This document shows, piece by piece, positions 27,103 through 34,968 of a DNA stretch of 64,000 bases. Source of the stretch: Micrococcales bacterium 72-143 (GTDB taxonomy: Bacteria > Actinomycetota > Actinomycetes > Actinomycetales > Microbacteriaceae); contig MKVM01000005.1 in the NCBI GenBank assembly GCA_001898835.1, positions 496,001 through 560,000 of the forward strand. Reading direction: 5' to 3'. Made by a program: the position numbers and the translations under genes. The notes beneath the pieces were generated by a model. That model was not told the origin of the DNA. It searched no databases and saw only the letters and a program-made list of their open reading frames with translations. The first letter of the stretch is position 1; every line of letters begins with the position of its first letter.

Positions 27103-28404
27103 TCAGTCGTTCTCGTCGTCCAGGAACGCCTGGAAGTCGGCCTGCGCCTTCTTGATGGCCGCGTCGACGTCTCCACCGGTGATGGCGACGACGATCGGGG
27201 CTCCGACGATCTCGCGGGCCTCAGCGACCGAGATCACACGCGGGCGGTCGTAGCCGACACCCGTCTTGGCTCCGATCGCGATGGCTTCGGCGAGCTGCGG
27301 GGGGAAGCTGGCCGTTCCTGCCGGGTTGTCCCAGACCGAGGTACGAGCCGCCGGCACGCCGGCTTCCTGCACCTCGAGGGTCAGCTCCGGACTCGTGAGC
27401 CACTCGACGAAGTCGAACGCGAGGTCCTTCTTGTTCGAATCGTTGTTGATGCCGAGCGCCCACGAGGGGACGTTGTACGGAACCGAGCCCGCGGGGCCGG
27501 CGGGGAACGGTGCGTAGCCGACCTTGTCCCACACCGTCGAGTTCTCCTCGAGCGCGAGGTTCTGGTAGAGGCTCGAGGCGTCAGAATAGAAGGCGACCTG
27601 ACCCTGCGCGAAGAGCGCAGCGGCGTCCGGCCAGCTCATGTCGGTCGATACGTTGGCGGGACCGTACTGGCCGATGAGACGGCCGTACAACTCGTAGGCC
27701 TCCTTGGCCGCGGGGGTGTCGAGGGTGGCCTTCGTGTAGTCCTTGTTGGCGAAGTCGCCACCCTCGCTGAAGAGGAAGCTGGACCACTGGGTGACGGCGG
27801 CGGAGACGCCGGTGCGGCCCACGTAGCCGGCGATCTCGCCCTGCTCCTTGATCTGCTTGGCGGCGGCCTCGAGCTCGTCGAGAGTCTTCGGAACGGCGAT
27901 GCCGAGCTTCTCGAGCACGTCGGTGCGGTAGTACAGCACCTGCTGCTCGGTGATGATCGGCACACCGACGACGCTGCCCTCATAGGTGGTCGCCTCGACG
28001 GGGCCCTCCTGGAAGTCGTTCCAGTCCCACGCGGCATCGCGGGTGACGTAGTCGCTCAGGTCGGCGAGGTAGCCGTTCTGGGCGAACAGCTTGCCCTCCT
28101 GGAGGGGCCGGTACATCATGACGTCGATCTCGTCCGTGCCGGCGTTGAGCTTGACGTTGTACTGGTCGGACAGCTGGTCTTCACCGAGTTGAGTGACTTC
28201 GACGGTGACGCCCTCGTGGTCGGCCTCGAAATCGGAGATCTTGTCCTTGACGATGTCGGTCCACACGTGGTTCGCGAGCGTGACGCGCAGAGTCTGCTTG
28301 CCGCCCTCCTCGCCCTCGGCGGTGGTGCATCCCGCAAGGAGCCCGCCGGTCAGAACGGTCACGGCCACGGCTGCGGTCACGACTTTGATCGATCGATGCT
28401 TCAC
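27103..28404 (-). CDS. Extracellular solute-binding lipoprotein (CUT1 ABC importer)
   Basis: 433 aa family-1 binding protein. The lipobox is TGGLLAGC; TLRVTLANHVWTDIVKDKISDFE starts the mature domain. GTG 28404 is preferred over ATG 28419 because GGGAGA lies at the right distance before it. It is the first gene of the operon importer-gluconokinase-PfkB kinase-2-hydroxyacid dehydrogenase. The promoter, shared divergently with an SDR gene, has AT-rich palindromic elements at 28480-28510. Ligand probably a sugar acid; inference from the kinases. Confidence 0.9.
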   Translation of the reverse strand: MKHRSIKVVTAAVAVTVLTGGLLAGCTTAEGEEGGKQTLRVTLANHVWTDIVKDKISDFEADHEGVTVEVTQLGEDQLSDQYNVKLNAGTDEIDVMMYRPLQEGKLFAQNGYLADLSDYVTRDAAWDWNDFQEGPVEATTYEGSVVGVPIITEQQVLYYRTDVLEKLGIAVPKTLDELEAAAKQIKEQGEIAGYVGRTGVSAAVTQWSSFLFSEGGDFANKDYTKATLDTPAAKEAYELYGRLIGQYGPANVSTDMSWPDAAALFAQGQVAFYSDASSLYQNLALEENSTVWDKVGYAPFPAGPAGSVPYNVPSWALGINNDSNKKDLAFDFVEWLTSPELTLEVQEAGVPAARTSVWDNPAGTASFPPQLAEAIAIGAKTGVGYDRPRVISVAEAREIVGAPIVVAITGGDVDAAIKKAQADFQAFLDDEND

Positions 28405-28477
28405 TGCATCTCCCTTCATTGGTGCGACGGGACCGCGGTTCGGCCACGCTGCTGTGTGTAGGTCAGATAACCCCTAT

Positions 28478-28512
28478 AAATAATACGTATACCGTATCGT
28501 TGCACAAGTCGA
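28478..28512. promoter_or_regulatory. Candidate operator in divergent acid-sugar promoter
   Basis: An AT-rich block in otherwise GC-rich DNA contains ATACG-5-CGTAT (28483-28497), with a GTATAC core at 28487-28492, and then TTGCACAA. GTATAC-centred sites are typical of FadR-subfamily GntR regulators; one is encoded at 29420. The promoter at 36020-36060 has comparable elements. Which polymerase site it overlaps is not clear. Confidence 0.5.
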
Positions 28513-28569
28513 AGTTTTCGGCGGGGCCGTGAAACGGCCCATCCACCCACTTACGCAGAAAGTCTCACC

Positions 28570-29379
28570 GTGGAAATCGACCTCACAGGACACGTCGGAA
28601 TCGTCACCGGCGTCGGCAAGGGAATCGGCCGGGAGATCGTGCTGACGCTCGCTCGCGAAGGCGTGCACACCGTCGCGCTCGACGTCAACGCCGACGACCT
28701 CGCGAGCCTCGCCGAGGAGCTCGCCGAGATCGGCGGCGAGCACGCGCAGTACACCGCGGACGTGCGCGACGGGGCGCGCATCCGCGAGATCGTCGCCGAC
28801 GTCGACGCACGCTTCGGGCGCATCGACATCCTGGTCAACAACGCGGGCGTCGGCGGCGACGGGCTCGTCTCCGAGCTGAGCGAGGAGGTCTGGGACTTCG
28901 CCCACGACATCAACCTCAAGGGCACCTTCCTCACCTGCCAAGCCGTGCTGCCCGTCATGAAGCGCCAGCGCCGCGGCCGCATCATCAACGCCGCCTCGTT
29001 CGCGGCCATCGTGCCGATCGTCGGATCCGCGGCCTACGCGGCATCCAAGGCCGCCGTCGCGCAGTTCACCCGGGCCCTCGCCGGAGAGGTCGGCCCGTGG
29101 AGCATCACCGCGAACTCCTACGCCCCGGGGATGGTGCCGACCACGCTCAACCACTTCGCCGAGCGACCGGATGCCGAGCAGACCCGCCTGCTCGACACCC
29201 TCACACTGCGCAGTTGGGGCGAGAAGGCCGACATCGCGAACCTCGTCTGCTTCCTCGCCTCGGATCAGGCCCGCTACATTACGGGTACCTTGATCGACAT
29301 CAGCGGGGGCAAGCTCGCCACCCAGGTGCCGCGGATCGCGTACGAGCACGCCGCCGCGGACGGTCTCGATCTCCTCTGA
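28570..29379 (+). CDS. SDR family oxidoreductase
   Basis: 269 aa classical short-chain dehydrogenase. NAD(P) motif TGVGKGIG (about residues 14-21), NNAGVGG, catalytic Ser before YAASKAA (Tyr-x-x-x-Lys), and the C-terminal YITGTLIDISGGK typical of the family. GTG 28570 is the only sensible start; the Shine-Dalgarno is weak. It is followed by a FadR regulator. In gluconate/idonate-type loci such SDRs are gluconate 5-dehydrogenases or keto-gluconate reductases, which suits the divergent gluconokinase operon. Specificity is unproven. Confidence 0.88.
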   Translation: MEIDLTGHVGIVTGVGKGIGREIVLTLAREGVHTVALDVNADDLASLAEELAEIGGEHAQYTADVRDGARIREIVADVDARFGRIDILVNNAGVGGDGLVSELSEEVWDFAHDINLKGTFLTCQAVLPVMKRQRRGRIINAASFAAIVPIVGSAAYAASKAAVAQFTRALAGEVGPWSITANSYAPGMVPTTLNHFAERPDAEQTRLLDTLTLRSWGEKADIANLVCFLASDQARYITGTLIDISGGKLATQVPRIAYEHAAADGLDLL

Positions 29380-29419
29380 CCACCTGCGGCCGCCGGCCGC
29401 TTGACCGAAGGACCTGACA

Positions 29420-30163
29420 ATGGTCGACCTCGCGCCGCGCGACACATCGAGCGCGCGAAACCGCAGCCGCATCGGCAGCGGACTCTATGCCCACGTGTTC
29501 GAGGTGCTCGGGCAGGAGATCATCAACGGCGACCTCCCCGTCGGCAGCATCATCTTCGCCGAGCAGATCTCCGAGCGCTTCGGCGTCTCCCGCTCCGTCG
29601 TGCGGGAGAGCCTGCGCTCGCTCGCCTCGATGGGGCTCCTCGAGTCGCGCCCGCAGGTGGGCACGCGGGTGCAGCCCCGGGATCACTGGGATCTGCTCAA
29701 CCCGCACGTCGTGCACTGGCGGGGTCAGGGTCACGACTACATGGTGCAGATGCGCGAGCTGCTCGAGCTGCGCCTCGGCCTCGAGCAGGTCGCCGCGCGG
29801 CTCGCGAGCCAGCGGATCGCCCCCGAGAACGTGCAGGCGATGATCGACGCCGCGGCGCGGATGGATGCGGCGTACCACGAGACGCACGACCTGCGCGCGT
29901 TCTTCGACGCCGACGCCCAGTTCCACCGCATCCTGCTGGAGGGCACCGGCAACCCGGTGATCGCGCAGCTCTCGGACACCATCGGTGCGACCCTGCACGC
30001 CCGCGCCATGGACACGCGTCCGGGCATGCACGACCTGACGCTCGCCTCGGTGCATCACCACCGCAAGCTCGCCGAGGCGATCGCCGCCGGCGACGCCGAG
30101 GCGGCCGCGGCCGAAGCACGTGCGCTCGTCGAGGACACCCTCGCCGAGTTCTCGGACCGCTGA
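29420..30163 (+). CDS. FadR/GntR family transcriptional regulator
   Basis: 247 aa. The winged HTH occupies residues about 15-90 (FAEQISERFGVSRSVVRESLRSL is the recognition region), followed by a helical FCD ligand-binding domain (AQFHRILLEGTGNPV and the His pair in SVHHHRKLAEA are putative metal ligands). Members commonly sense sugar acids or other carboxylates. It sits 40 bp after the SDR and is divergent from the importer operon, so it is the probable local regulator, with the AT-rich site at 28478-28512 as candidate target. Confidence 0.92.
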   Translation: MVDLAPRDTSSARNRSRIGSGLYAHVFEVLGQEIINGDLPVGSIIFAEQISERFGVSRSVVRESLRSLASMGLLESRPQVGTRVQPRDHWDLLNPHVVHWRGQGHDYMVQMRELLELRLGLEQVAARLASQRIAPENVQAMIDAAARMDAAYHETHDLRAFFDADAQFHRILLEGTGNPVIAQLSDTIGATLHARAMDTRPGMHDLTLASVHHHRKLAEAIAAGDAEAAAAEARALVEDTLAEFSDR

Positions 30164-30171
30164 GCCGTCCC

Positions 30172-30207
30172 CGTGACACGACGCACTCTCGTGGTCGTCG
30201 TGTCACG
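30172..30207. terminator. Hairpin terminator after the FadR gene
   Basis: A perfect 12-bp stem CGTGACACGACG / CGTCGTGTCACG encloses a 12-base loop that itself contains CAC/GTG. It starts nine bases after the regulator stop and marks the left boundary of the accessory island. Confidence 0.7.
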
Positions 30208-30366
30208 GGACGAAGGTCCCCAGTGCGGCCGCGCGCCGACGCTACGGCCGGCGAATGGAACCCTCGATAACCACCCTCGATCTAGGGTCGGCGTGAACAA
30301 ACGCCGAAGCGATTCGCTCCGGGTCAAGTACCGTGGATTGATTGCGCGATAGCACGCCCTTGGCGG

Positions 30367-30921
30367 TCACTCACCGCCGAGGTCTGGTCGAGTGAGGCGT
30401 GCCCCACCGTCCGACGTGACTATGAACTGCCCTCTGAGGAGTGCAAGTGTCTCTGCGCGGGGGGCTCTCTCCCGAAGGTTGGGCGTCGTAGCTTCGTACG
30501 CGAGAATCGCGGCCGCACGCAGTCTGAAGTTCGAGCGGGCCAGGCTGTCGCTTATGTCCCGCAGCTGATCGAGCGACCATTGACTGTGCGTCTGGGATTT
30601 GTACAGCTTCTCGCCCGCGACCCACGTCAGCTCACTGTCCTTCGCAGGTATCCATCGCTCGTGCACGACGGTTCCGCGGTGCTTCTGCGCCTGCTCTGCT
30701 TCGCGCAGTGCATCGAGCACTTCCCCTTGAATGTCCTCCTCGAAGATGGTCGGCACTAGCTTTCGGCAGCCCTCGAACAGATCGCGTGTCCCCATCGGTG
30801 GCGCAAGTCTCGCGTTGCCGCCCACACACCTGATCCACAGATCACGTGTTGCTGCGATCACATCGTTCGCTCGTCGAGCAGTCCTGCCAACCTCCATTGT
30901 CAGCAACTCGTCAGGCGTCAT
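30367..30921 (-). CDS. Hypothetical helical protein with HEPN-like RxxxxH motif
   Basis: 184 aa protein I do not recognise as a named family. It is predicted mostly alpha-helical and charged. Residues 80-90 read KHRGTVVHERW, containing R-x4-H (Arg82, His87), the spacing of the catalytic motif in HEPN RNases, although the Asn or Asp usual after the Arg is Gly. It is the last gene of a three-gene operon and overlaps the membrane-protein gene by ATGA. Codon use and GC are lower than in surrounding core genes. Possible toxin, effector or nucleic-acid-binding partner; unproven. Confidence 0.7.
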   Translation of the reverse strand: MTPDELLTMEVGRTARRANDVIAATRDLWIRCVGGNARLAPPMGTRDLFEGCRKLVPTIFEEDIQGEVLDALREAEQAQKHRGTVVHERWIPAKDSELTWVAGEKLYKSQTHSQWSLDQLRDISDSLARSNFRLRAAAILAYEATTPNLRERAPRAETLALLRGQFIVTSDGGARLTRPDLGGE

Positions 30922-31592
30922 TCGCCCAAGCCCCGGACAGACTCACGCAGGTAGTCCCACTGCTCGGCATAGCCCCGCGCGAATGACAGCAGGCGGTCAA
31001 TGTCGGCTCGGTTCGCTTCCACAACCTCTTGAGCTGCGTCAACGGATATCTGATGCCAGCGCTTTCGTGTCGCTGGGAGCGCCGCCCCGAGCAATAGCTG
31101 CGTTGCCCAATCGACCGCATGCAAATACGCGCTCGTGTTGTCGCCGCCGAGCTTGACAGCAAGCTGATTTCGCAGGCTCAACTCAAGATCGTCGGAGATT
31201 CGATGCAACTCCGCGGCACCGGACGAGAGAATCGCAAGCGCCGCGAGGTGCGGATGCTTCGGCACATCCTCAGCGAGCTGCGCGGCTTGCGTCGGCGGGA
31301 CTGTCTGCGTCAGGGCGTCCACCTGAGAGGCAAAAGCGTCGAGATCATCGAAGTCGAACGAGAAAGGGTCTTGCATCGCCCATGCCACGCCCCCGCGGAG
31401 GGCTGTCCAGTGCGCAACCGCAAGATCTTCGCGGTGCTGCTTGTCCGCGCGCCTCTCGCGCCAACTCAGGATCAGGCCCGCGATGACTCCGAACACGATC
31501 GCGCCGATTGCGCCCGTGATGAGGTCGGGGACGAACTGCGACCAGTCGGCAGGCCAGGCGGGATCGCCCATGTCTCCAGGCAGGACTCTCAC
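30918..31592 (-). CDS. Hypothetical single-helix membrane protein
   Basis: 224 aa with one clear transmembrane segment near the N-terminus (ITGAIGAIVFGVIAGLILSW, about residues 23-42) followed by WRERR as a cytoplasmic stop. The remaining 180 residues are soluble and helical. GTG 31592 is chosen over ATG 31616 because it overlaps the upstream gene as GTGA, matching the ATGA at its own end. It links the two HEPN-motif proteins in one operon and could anchor a complex at the membrane. No family recognised. Confidence 0.7.
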   Translation of the reverse strand: MRVLPGDMGDPAWPADWSQFVPDLITGAIGAIVFGVIAGLILSWRERRADKQHREDLAVAHWTALRGGVAWAMQDPFSFDFDDLDAFASQVDALTQTVPPTQAAQLAEDVPKHPHLAALAILSSGAAELHRISDDLELSLRNQLAVKLGGDNTSAYLHAVDWATQLLLGAALPATRKRWHQISVDAAQEVVEANRADIDRLLSFARGYAEQWDYLRESVRGLGE

Positions 31593-32305
31593 GATTCCGC
31601 CCTCACCAGCTCGCATCGATCGATCCAGCGGGCAAGGATGCTCAGGGTCGCCAGTTGCTCCAAAGCCTCCTGCCGCTCCATGTCGTCAGTCGAGTGCGTG
31701 GCGGGATTCCGGATCGCAGAGAACACTCCCTGCGCCATGTTCAGGATGCCGACGCGCATGCTCTTCACGGTTAGGTCGGCAGAATCTCCCGGCCACCACA
31801 GGCGCGGCTTCGCGGGCGCGGGATCTGAAAGGGAGAACGCCTCGCGCATCAGCTCCGAATCCGAAACGTCTCGGCGTCCGGTCAGATCCTGCACATTCGC
31901 ATTCAGGAACGTTGCCGCGCGCTGTACGGCGTCTGAGTAGTGACCCGCCCCCCACCGCCCGGACGCGGCATCCCAGACGAGCGGGTGCAGTGCGTCGGCG
32001 GACATTGCAGGTGCGGAGCTGCCGAGCTTTGCGCGTGTCTCGGCTTGGGTGCGGAGCTTACCCAGTGCGTACTTGCAAGTATCGACCCCACTCAAGATCT
32101 CCACATGGGAGCTGAGCGGCCGGAGCAATGTCGGCAAAGACTTGGCGCCCAACACGCGCGCAACTACACGCCGCGTCTGATCTTCGCGCTCGCGCAGCTT
32201 GTCGATGTCGCTCCCCCGGCTGCCGAACGAGTAACCGGCATGAACCGCGCGGGGGGCGTTGTCGATCCACCATTCGAGTACGCCGATCGCCCATTCGTCG
32301 TCCAC
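31589..32305 (-). CDS. Ymh/TIGR02391-like protein, HEPN superfamily
   Basis: 238 aa. The region LHPLVWDAASGRWGAGHYSD (106-125), then DLTGRRDVSDSELMREAFS, and finally GVFSAIRNPATH (193-204) matches the pattern of TIGR02391 (Hypoth_Ymh) proteins, common in mobile elements and defence islands. RNPATH supplies the R-N-x3-H motif (Arg199, His204) of HEPN nucleases. The N-terminal 100 residues are variable. First gene of the three-gene operon; no promoter identified in the AT-rich region upstream. Assignment rests on recalled family motifs; the activity is untested. Confidence 0.72.
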   Translation of the reverse strand: MDDEWAIGVLEWWIDNAPRAVHAGYSFGSRGSDIDKLREREDQTRRVVARVLGAKSLPTLLRPLSSHVEILSGVDTCKYALGKLRTQAETRAKLGSSAPAMSADALHPLVWDAASGRWGAGHYSDAVQRAATFLNANVQDLTGRRDVSDSELMREAFSLSDPAPAKPRLWWPGDSADLTVKSMRVGILNMAQGVFSAIRNPATHSTDDMERQEALEQLATLSILARWIDRCELVRAES

Positions 32306-32639
32306 GGCTGAACACTATTGGTCGCGACAGACAGGGTGGCGGGGTGGCGACTTGACGTCTTGAGCGCGCCACGGGATAAGCAGCATCTGACCAAGGATTT
32401 TTATGAAAGAAGGCGGGGCGGCGGGTGTTCTCGCACACTCGCAGCCGAAGCAGCCCCCATTTAACTCAAATACTCAAAGGGCCAATTTAGTAAGGGGCTC
32501 GAGACCCAGTTGTGTAAGTGACGCACCACCCCGCCACTCGCGCCACCCCTCATATTTGATTGGGTCACGGCGCCACCTGTCGCGCCACCCCGCCACCTTT
32601 AGATCGACATTCACCGCCACAGGTAGGCAAGGGTTCTGA
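32306..32639. other. AT-rich non-coding block bounded by 15-bp inverted repeats
   Basis: 334 bp without a credible gene. GGTGGCGGGGTGGCG at 32335-32349 is perfectly inverted as CGCCACCCCGCCACC at 32583-32597, with degenerate copies (CACCACCCCGCCACT, CGCGCCACCCC) at about 32524-32549. The interior (32380-32520) is markedly AT-richer than the rest of the window. It might be a transposition or recombination scar, a replication or regulatory region of an integrated element, or an RNA gene; nothing decisive is seen. A 78-codon open frame (32403-32639) has no recognisable product. Confidence 0.5.
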
Positions 32640-32864
32640 CTAGGCGTTGCCCGCAGCGACCGCGATGACGATGACGCCGACGATTGTCAGAACGATGACG
32701 ATCGGGGTGCGGTGATCCAGCAGCCAGGTGCTCGCCGCGTCTGACGATTCACCCTCGAACACTCTCACTGCGCCGTAGACGAGATAGAAAGCCGCAAAGC
32801 CACAGAACACCGCGAACGCGAGGAACAGCAGCCAACCCAGCGGGGTCGCTCCCGCAATCTCCAC
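32640..32864 (-). CDS. Small membrane protein, two helices
   Basis: 74 aa with two hydrophobic segments (LGWLLFLAFAVFCGFAAFYL and IVIVLTIVGVIVIAVAA) joined by a short acidic loop. GTG 32864 is chosen because CGGAGG lies six bases upstream; a longer reading frame from 32921 lacks such a site. Unknown function. Small membrane proteins beside RHS remnants are sometimes orphan immunity proteins, but this is only a contextual idea. Confidence 0.55.
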   Translation of the reverse strand: MEIAGATPLGWLLFLAFAVFCGFAAFYLVYGAVRVFEGESSDAASTWLLDHRTPIVIVLTIVGVIVIAVAAGNA

Positions 32865-32933
32865 TTGGCCCTCCGTCCGCTGCGTGGCTCGAACTCTTCG
32901 AGCGTAGTGAATGCCGCGCACCTTGGAGGGCAG

Positions 32934-33485
32934 CTACAGCTCAACGCTCAGCAGCTCTTCTCCGCGCGTCTGAATCTTGCCGACAAGCTCCGCGAAGACC
33001 CGCAACTCTTCCATGCGCTGCGCAATGACTTCAGGCGCTGCGTGCCCCTCAGCGATGATCTCCATGCTTCCCAGAGACAGCTTGATCCCGTCCCCTAGGA
33101 AAAACCGCGACAGCGCTTCGAGATGCCCGCGCAACTCCTTGTCGCTCGCCAGCAGGACAGTCTCTGTCAACTGTCGCGGCAGGGCAGCGAGACTGCTCTG
33201 GATGCCCGCGATGCCGTCTCCGTATGCTTTCAGCCGCTGCTTAGTGCTGAGATCGTGCTGATCCATGAACTGGCTCGCAGCGAGCCCCATGCCGAGCCCC
33301 GCGACGATCTGTCCCGAGTTAGTGACGACATCCGTCAGCAGGATTCGCAACTCTCCCCTCCGCACCTCAGCCCGAGCCTCCCGAGCGAGCTTCGCGGCAT
33401 GTCGCTGTGTCAGCCAAACGCCGCCGAGCGTCCCCGCGATACCAAGTGCGCCAACGATGATCGCGGCCCAGAAGCTCTCTGACAT
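32934..33485 (-). CDS. Hypothetical membrane-anchored protein
   Basis: 183 aa. A transmembrane helix at about residues 5-23 (AAIIVGALGIAGTLGGVWL) is followed by an Arg/Glu-rich helical cytoplasmic region (AKLAREARAEVRRGELR) and a long amphipathic helical tail. The start is uncertain: ATG 33485 keeps the helix at the N-terminus, whereas ATG 33533 or 33572 would read into the RHS remnant; none has a convincing ribosome site. The layout resembles the membrane protein at 30918-31592. Lies immediately downstream of the decayed RHS gene on the same strand. Confidence 0.55.
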   Translation of the reverse strand: MSESFWAAIIVGALGIAGTLGGVWLTQRHAAKLAREARAEVRRGELRILLTDVVTNSGQIVAGLGMGLAASQFMDQHDLSTKQRLKAYGDGIAGIQSSLAALPRQLTETVLLASDKELRGHLEALSRFFLGDGIKLSLGSMEIIAEGHAAPEVIAQRMEELRVFAELVGKIQTRGEELLSVEL

Positions 33486-33534
33486 GTCGTCAACATAGAG
33501 CGCACCCCAGACATAGAGCCCGAATGCTGTCATG

Positions 33535-33815
33535 CAGTCGAACCCCGAGATGGACCAGCCCGGTCGTAGCATTCACCGGCGCATTCAGGAACCCGTCCCC
33601 GCCACCGAATAGACCCGCTGCGCAGCTTCGCCGTCGCGTCATACACGTTCGACTGCGTGCCCGCCGACGTCGTCAACCCCGACAGGCGCCCCTCAACGTC
33701 ATACCCCGAACGTGTCATACCCCGAACGTCCGCGTACCAGCAGCCGAACCCGTCGAGGTCACCGACAAGACCGCGTGCGACCGCACCGCACCCGGCGCCA
33801 AGTACGCATGGCTGA
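33535..33815 (-). pseudogene. RHS/YD-repeat protein remnant
   Basis: Leftward fragments of an RHS core in two frames. One frame gives SHAVLSVTSTGSAAGTRTFG, and after a 16-bp tandem duplication continues YDVEGRLSGLTTSAGTQSNV and YDA, a clear YD-repeat. A second frame gives FGGGDGFLNAPVNATTGL and VHLGVRLHD, the degenerate RHS hyperconserved end (TGLTHLGAREYDP-like). Between them the middle of the core is deleted. Removing one copy of the duplication restores the first frame exactly. Clearly non-functional; it marks a former polymorphic-toxin locus. Confidence 0.75.
33698..33729. repeat. 16-bp tandem duplication inside RHS remnant
   Basis: GTCATACCCCGAACGT occurs twice back to back (33698-33713 and 33714-33729). 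The unit is not a multiple of three, so it shifts the leftward RHS frame and creates a stop (GTATGA). It looks like a slippage mutation. Confidence 0.9.
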
Positions 33816-33819
33816 GCGG

Positions 33820-33860
33820 GATCTCGATACGCCGCGCCACGCGCGGCACTCCATCAACGA
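33820..33860. repeat. Second copy of palindromic intergenic repeat
   Basis: Flank ATCTCGATACGC with stem GCCGCGC-cac-GCGCGGC and flank ACTCCATCAACGA resemble the element at 21166-21210. It lies between the RHS remnant and the dehydrogenase gene and marks the right edge of the island. Confidence 0.5.
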
Positions 33861-33930
33861 CGGGGTGCCATGTGCGGCACGCGATCGTCGTGACGACTCT
33901 GCCCGGGAGGCTCCGTCGCGGCCAGCAGGC

Positions 33931-34968
33931 CTAGGAGAAGACCATGACCGACTTCACGTTGCGGCCCGACTCCATCGCCTCGAAGGCCTCCTCCCACTCC
34001 TCGAGCGGGTAGACGCCGCCGAGCACCTTGTCGGTCTCGAGTCGGCCCGTCGAGAACATCGAGAGCACCGCCTCCCACGTCGTCCAGGTATGCGAGAACG
34101 ACCCGTAGAGGGTGACGGCCTTCGCCACGAGCGGGTCGAGGCTGAAGTTCAGGGGCTGCGGGCCCCAGCCGATCTTCACGATGCTGCCGTAGGGGCGCAC
34201 GATCTCGAGGCTCTGCTTGAGGGCGATGCTCACGCCCGTCGCCTCGATCACGACGTGCGCGCCGAGACCGTCGCCGAGGCCGGCGATGATCGCGTCGGCG
34301 TCCTCCTTCGTGATGTCGATCGTCAGGTCGACGCCCATCTCACGGGCCTTCGCGAGACGCCCCTCGTCGATCGCCGTGCCGAGCATGACGACCGTTCCGG
34401 CGCCGCGCAGGCGCGCCATCTGCGCCGCGAGCTGACCGATCGTGCCGGCGCCCTGCACCACCACCACGTCGCCGGGCTTGATCTCCGCGCGCTCGACGAC
34501 ACCCGTGTAGGCGACGGCGAACGGCTCGGTCATCGCCGCCTGCTCGAAACTCACGTTGTCGGGGATACGGTGCAGCACGCGCGGCTCCGCGAGCAGCAGC
34601 TCGCCGAACGCGCCGTCGCGGATGGCGCCGTAGCCCTCGCGCTCGGGACACAGGTTGTAGCGGCCCGTGCGGCAGAGCGCGCAGACGCCGCAGATCTTCG
34701 CCGCGGTCTCGCAGACCACCCGGTCGCCGACCTGCCAGCCGGTGACGTCATCCGCCACAGCCGCGATCACCCCGGCGGTCTCGTGACCGAGCACGAGCGG
34801 CAGCTTCACCTCCCAGCTCTGCCCGTTGCGCCACATGTGCACGTCGGAGCCGCACACGCCCACCGCGCGAGCGGCGACGAGCACGTTGCCGGGCTCCAGC
34901 TTCGGCTCGGCGACATCGCGGATCTCGACCGCGCCGTCCTCGAGTGCGTACTTGACGAGCGCCTTCAT
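33931..34968 (-). CDS. Zinc-dependent alcohol dehydrogenase (sorbitol/idonate dehydrogenase-like)
   Basis: 345 aa MDR enzyme with both zincs. Catalytic ligands: Cys in GVCGSDVH and His/Glu in GHETAG; structural zinc cysteines in CGVCALCRTGRYNLC. The NAD-binding motif is VVVQGAGTIGQLAAQ. It belongs to the polyol/threonine dehydrogenase branch (sorbitol, xylitol, L-idonate). The upstream isomerase gene overlaps it by ATGA, so both are cotranscribed. It probably oxidises a polyol or aldonate C2/C5 hydroxyl in the acid-sugar cassette. Confidence 0.92.
   Translation of the reverse strand: MKALVKYALEDGAVEIRDVAEPKLEPGNVLVAARAVGVCGSDVHMWRNGQSWEVKLPLVLGHETAGVIAAVADDVTGWQVGDRVVCETAAKICGVCALCRTGRYNLCPEREGYGAIRDGAFGELLLAEPRVLHRIPDNVSFEQAAMTEPFAVAYTGVVERAEIKPGDVVVVQGAGTIGQLAAQMARLRGAGTVVMLGTAIDEGRLAKAREMGVDLTIDITKEDADAIIAGLGDGLGAHVVIEATGVSIALKQSLEIVRPYGSIVKIGWGPQPLNFSLDPLVAKAVTLYGSFSHTWTTWEAVLSMFSTGRLETDKVLGGVYPLEEWEEAFEAMESGRNVKSVMVFS

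Noticed and set aside
32403..32639. 78-codon rightward open frame
   Set aside because: No recognisable product, runs through the repeat-rich AT block, and lacks protein-like codon bias.
33530..33718. 62-codon leftward open frame as a genuine small gene
   Set aside because: Its sequence is an RHS YD-repeat fragment starting inside a tandem duplication; it is pseudogene debris.
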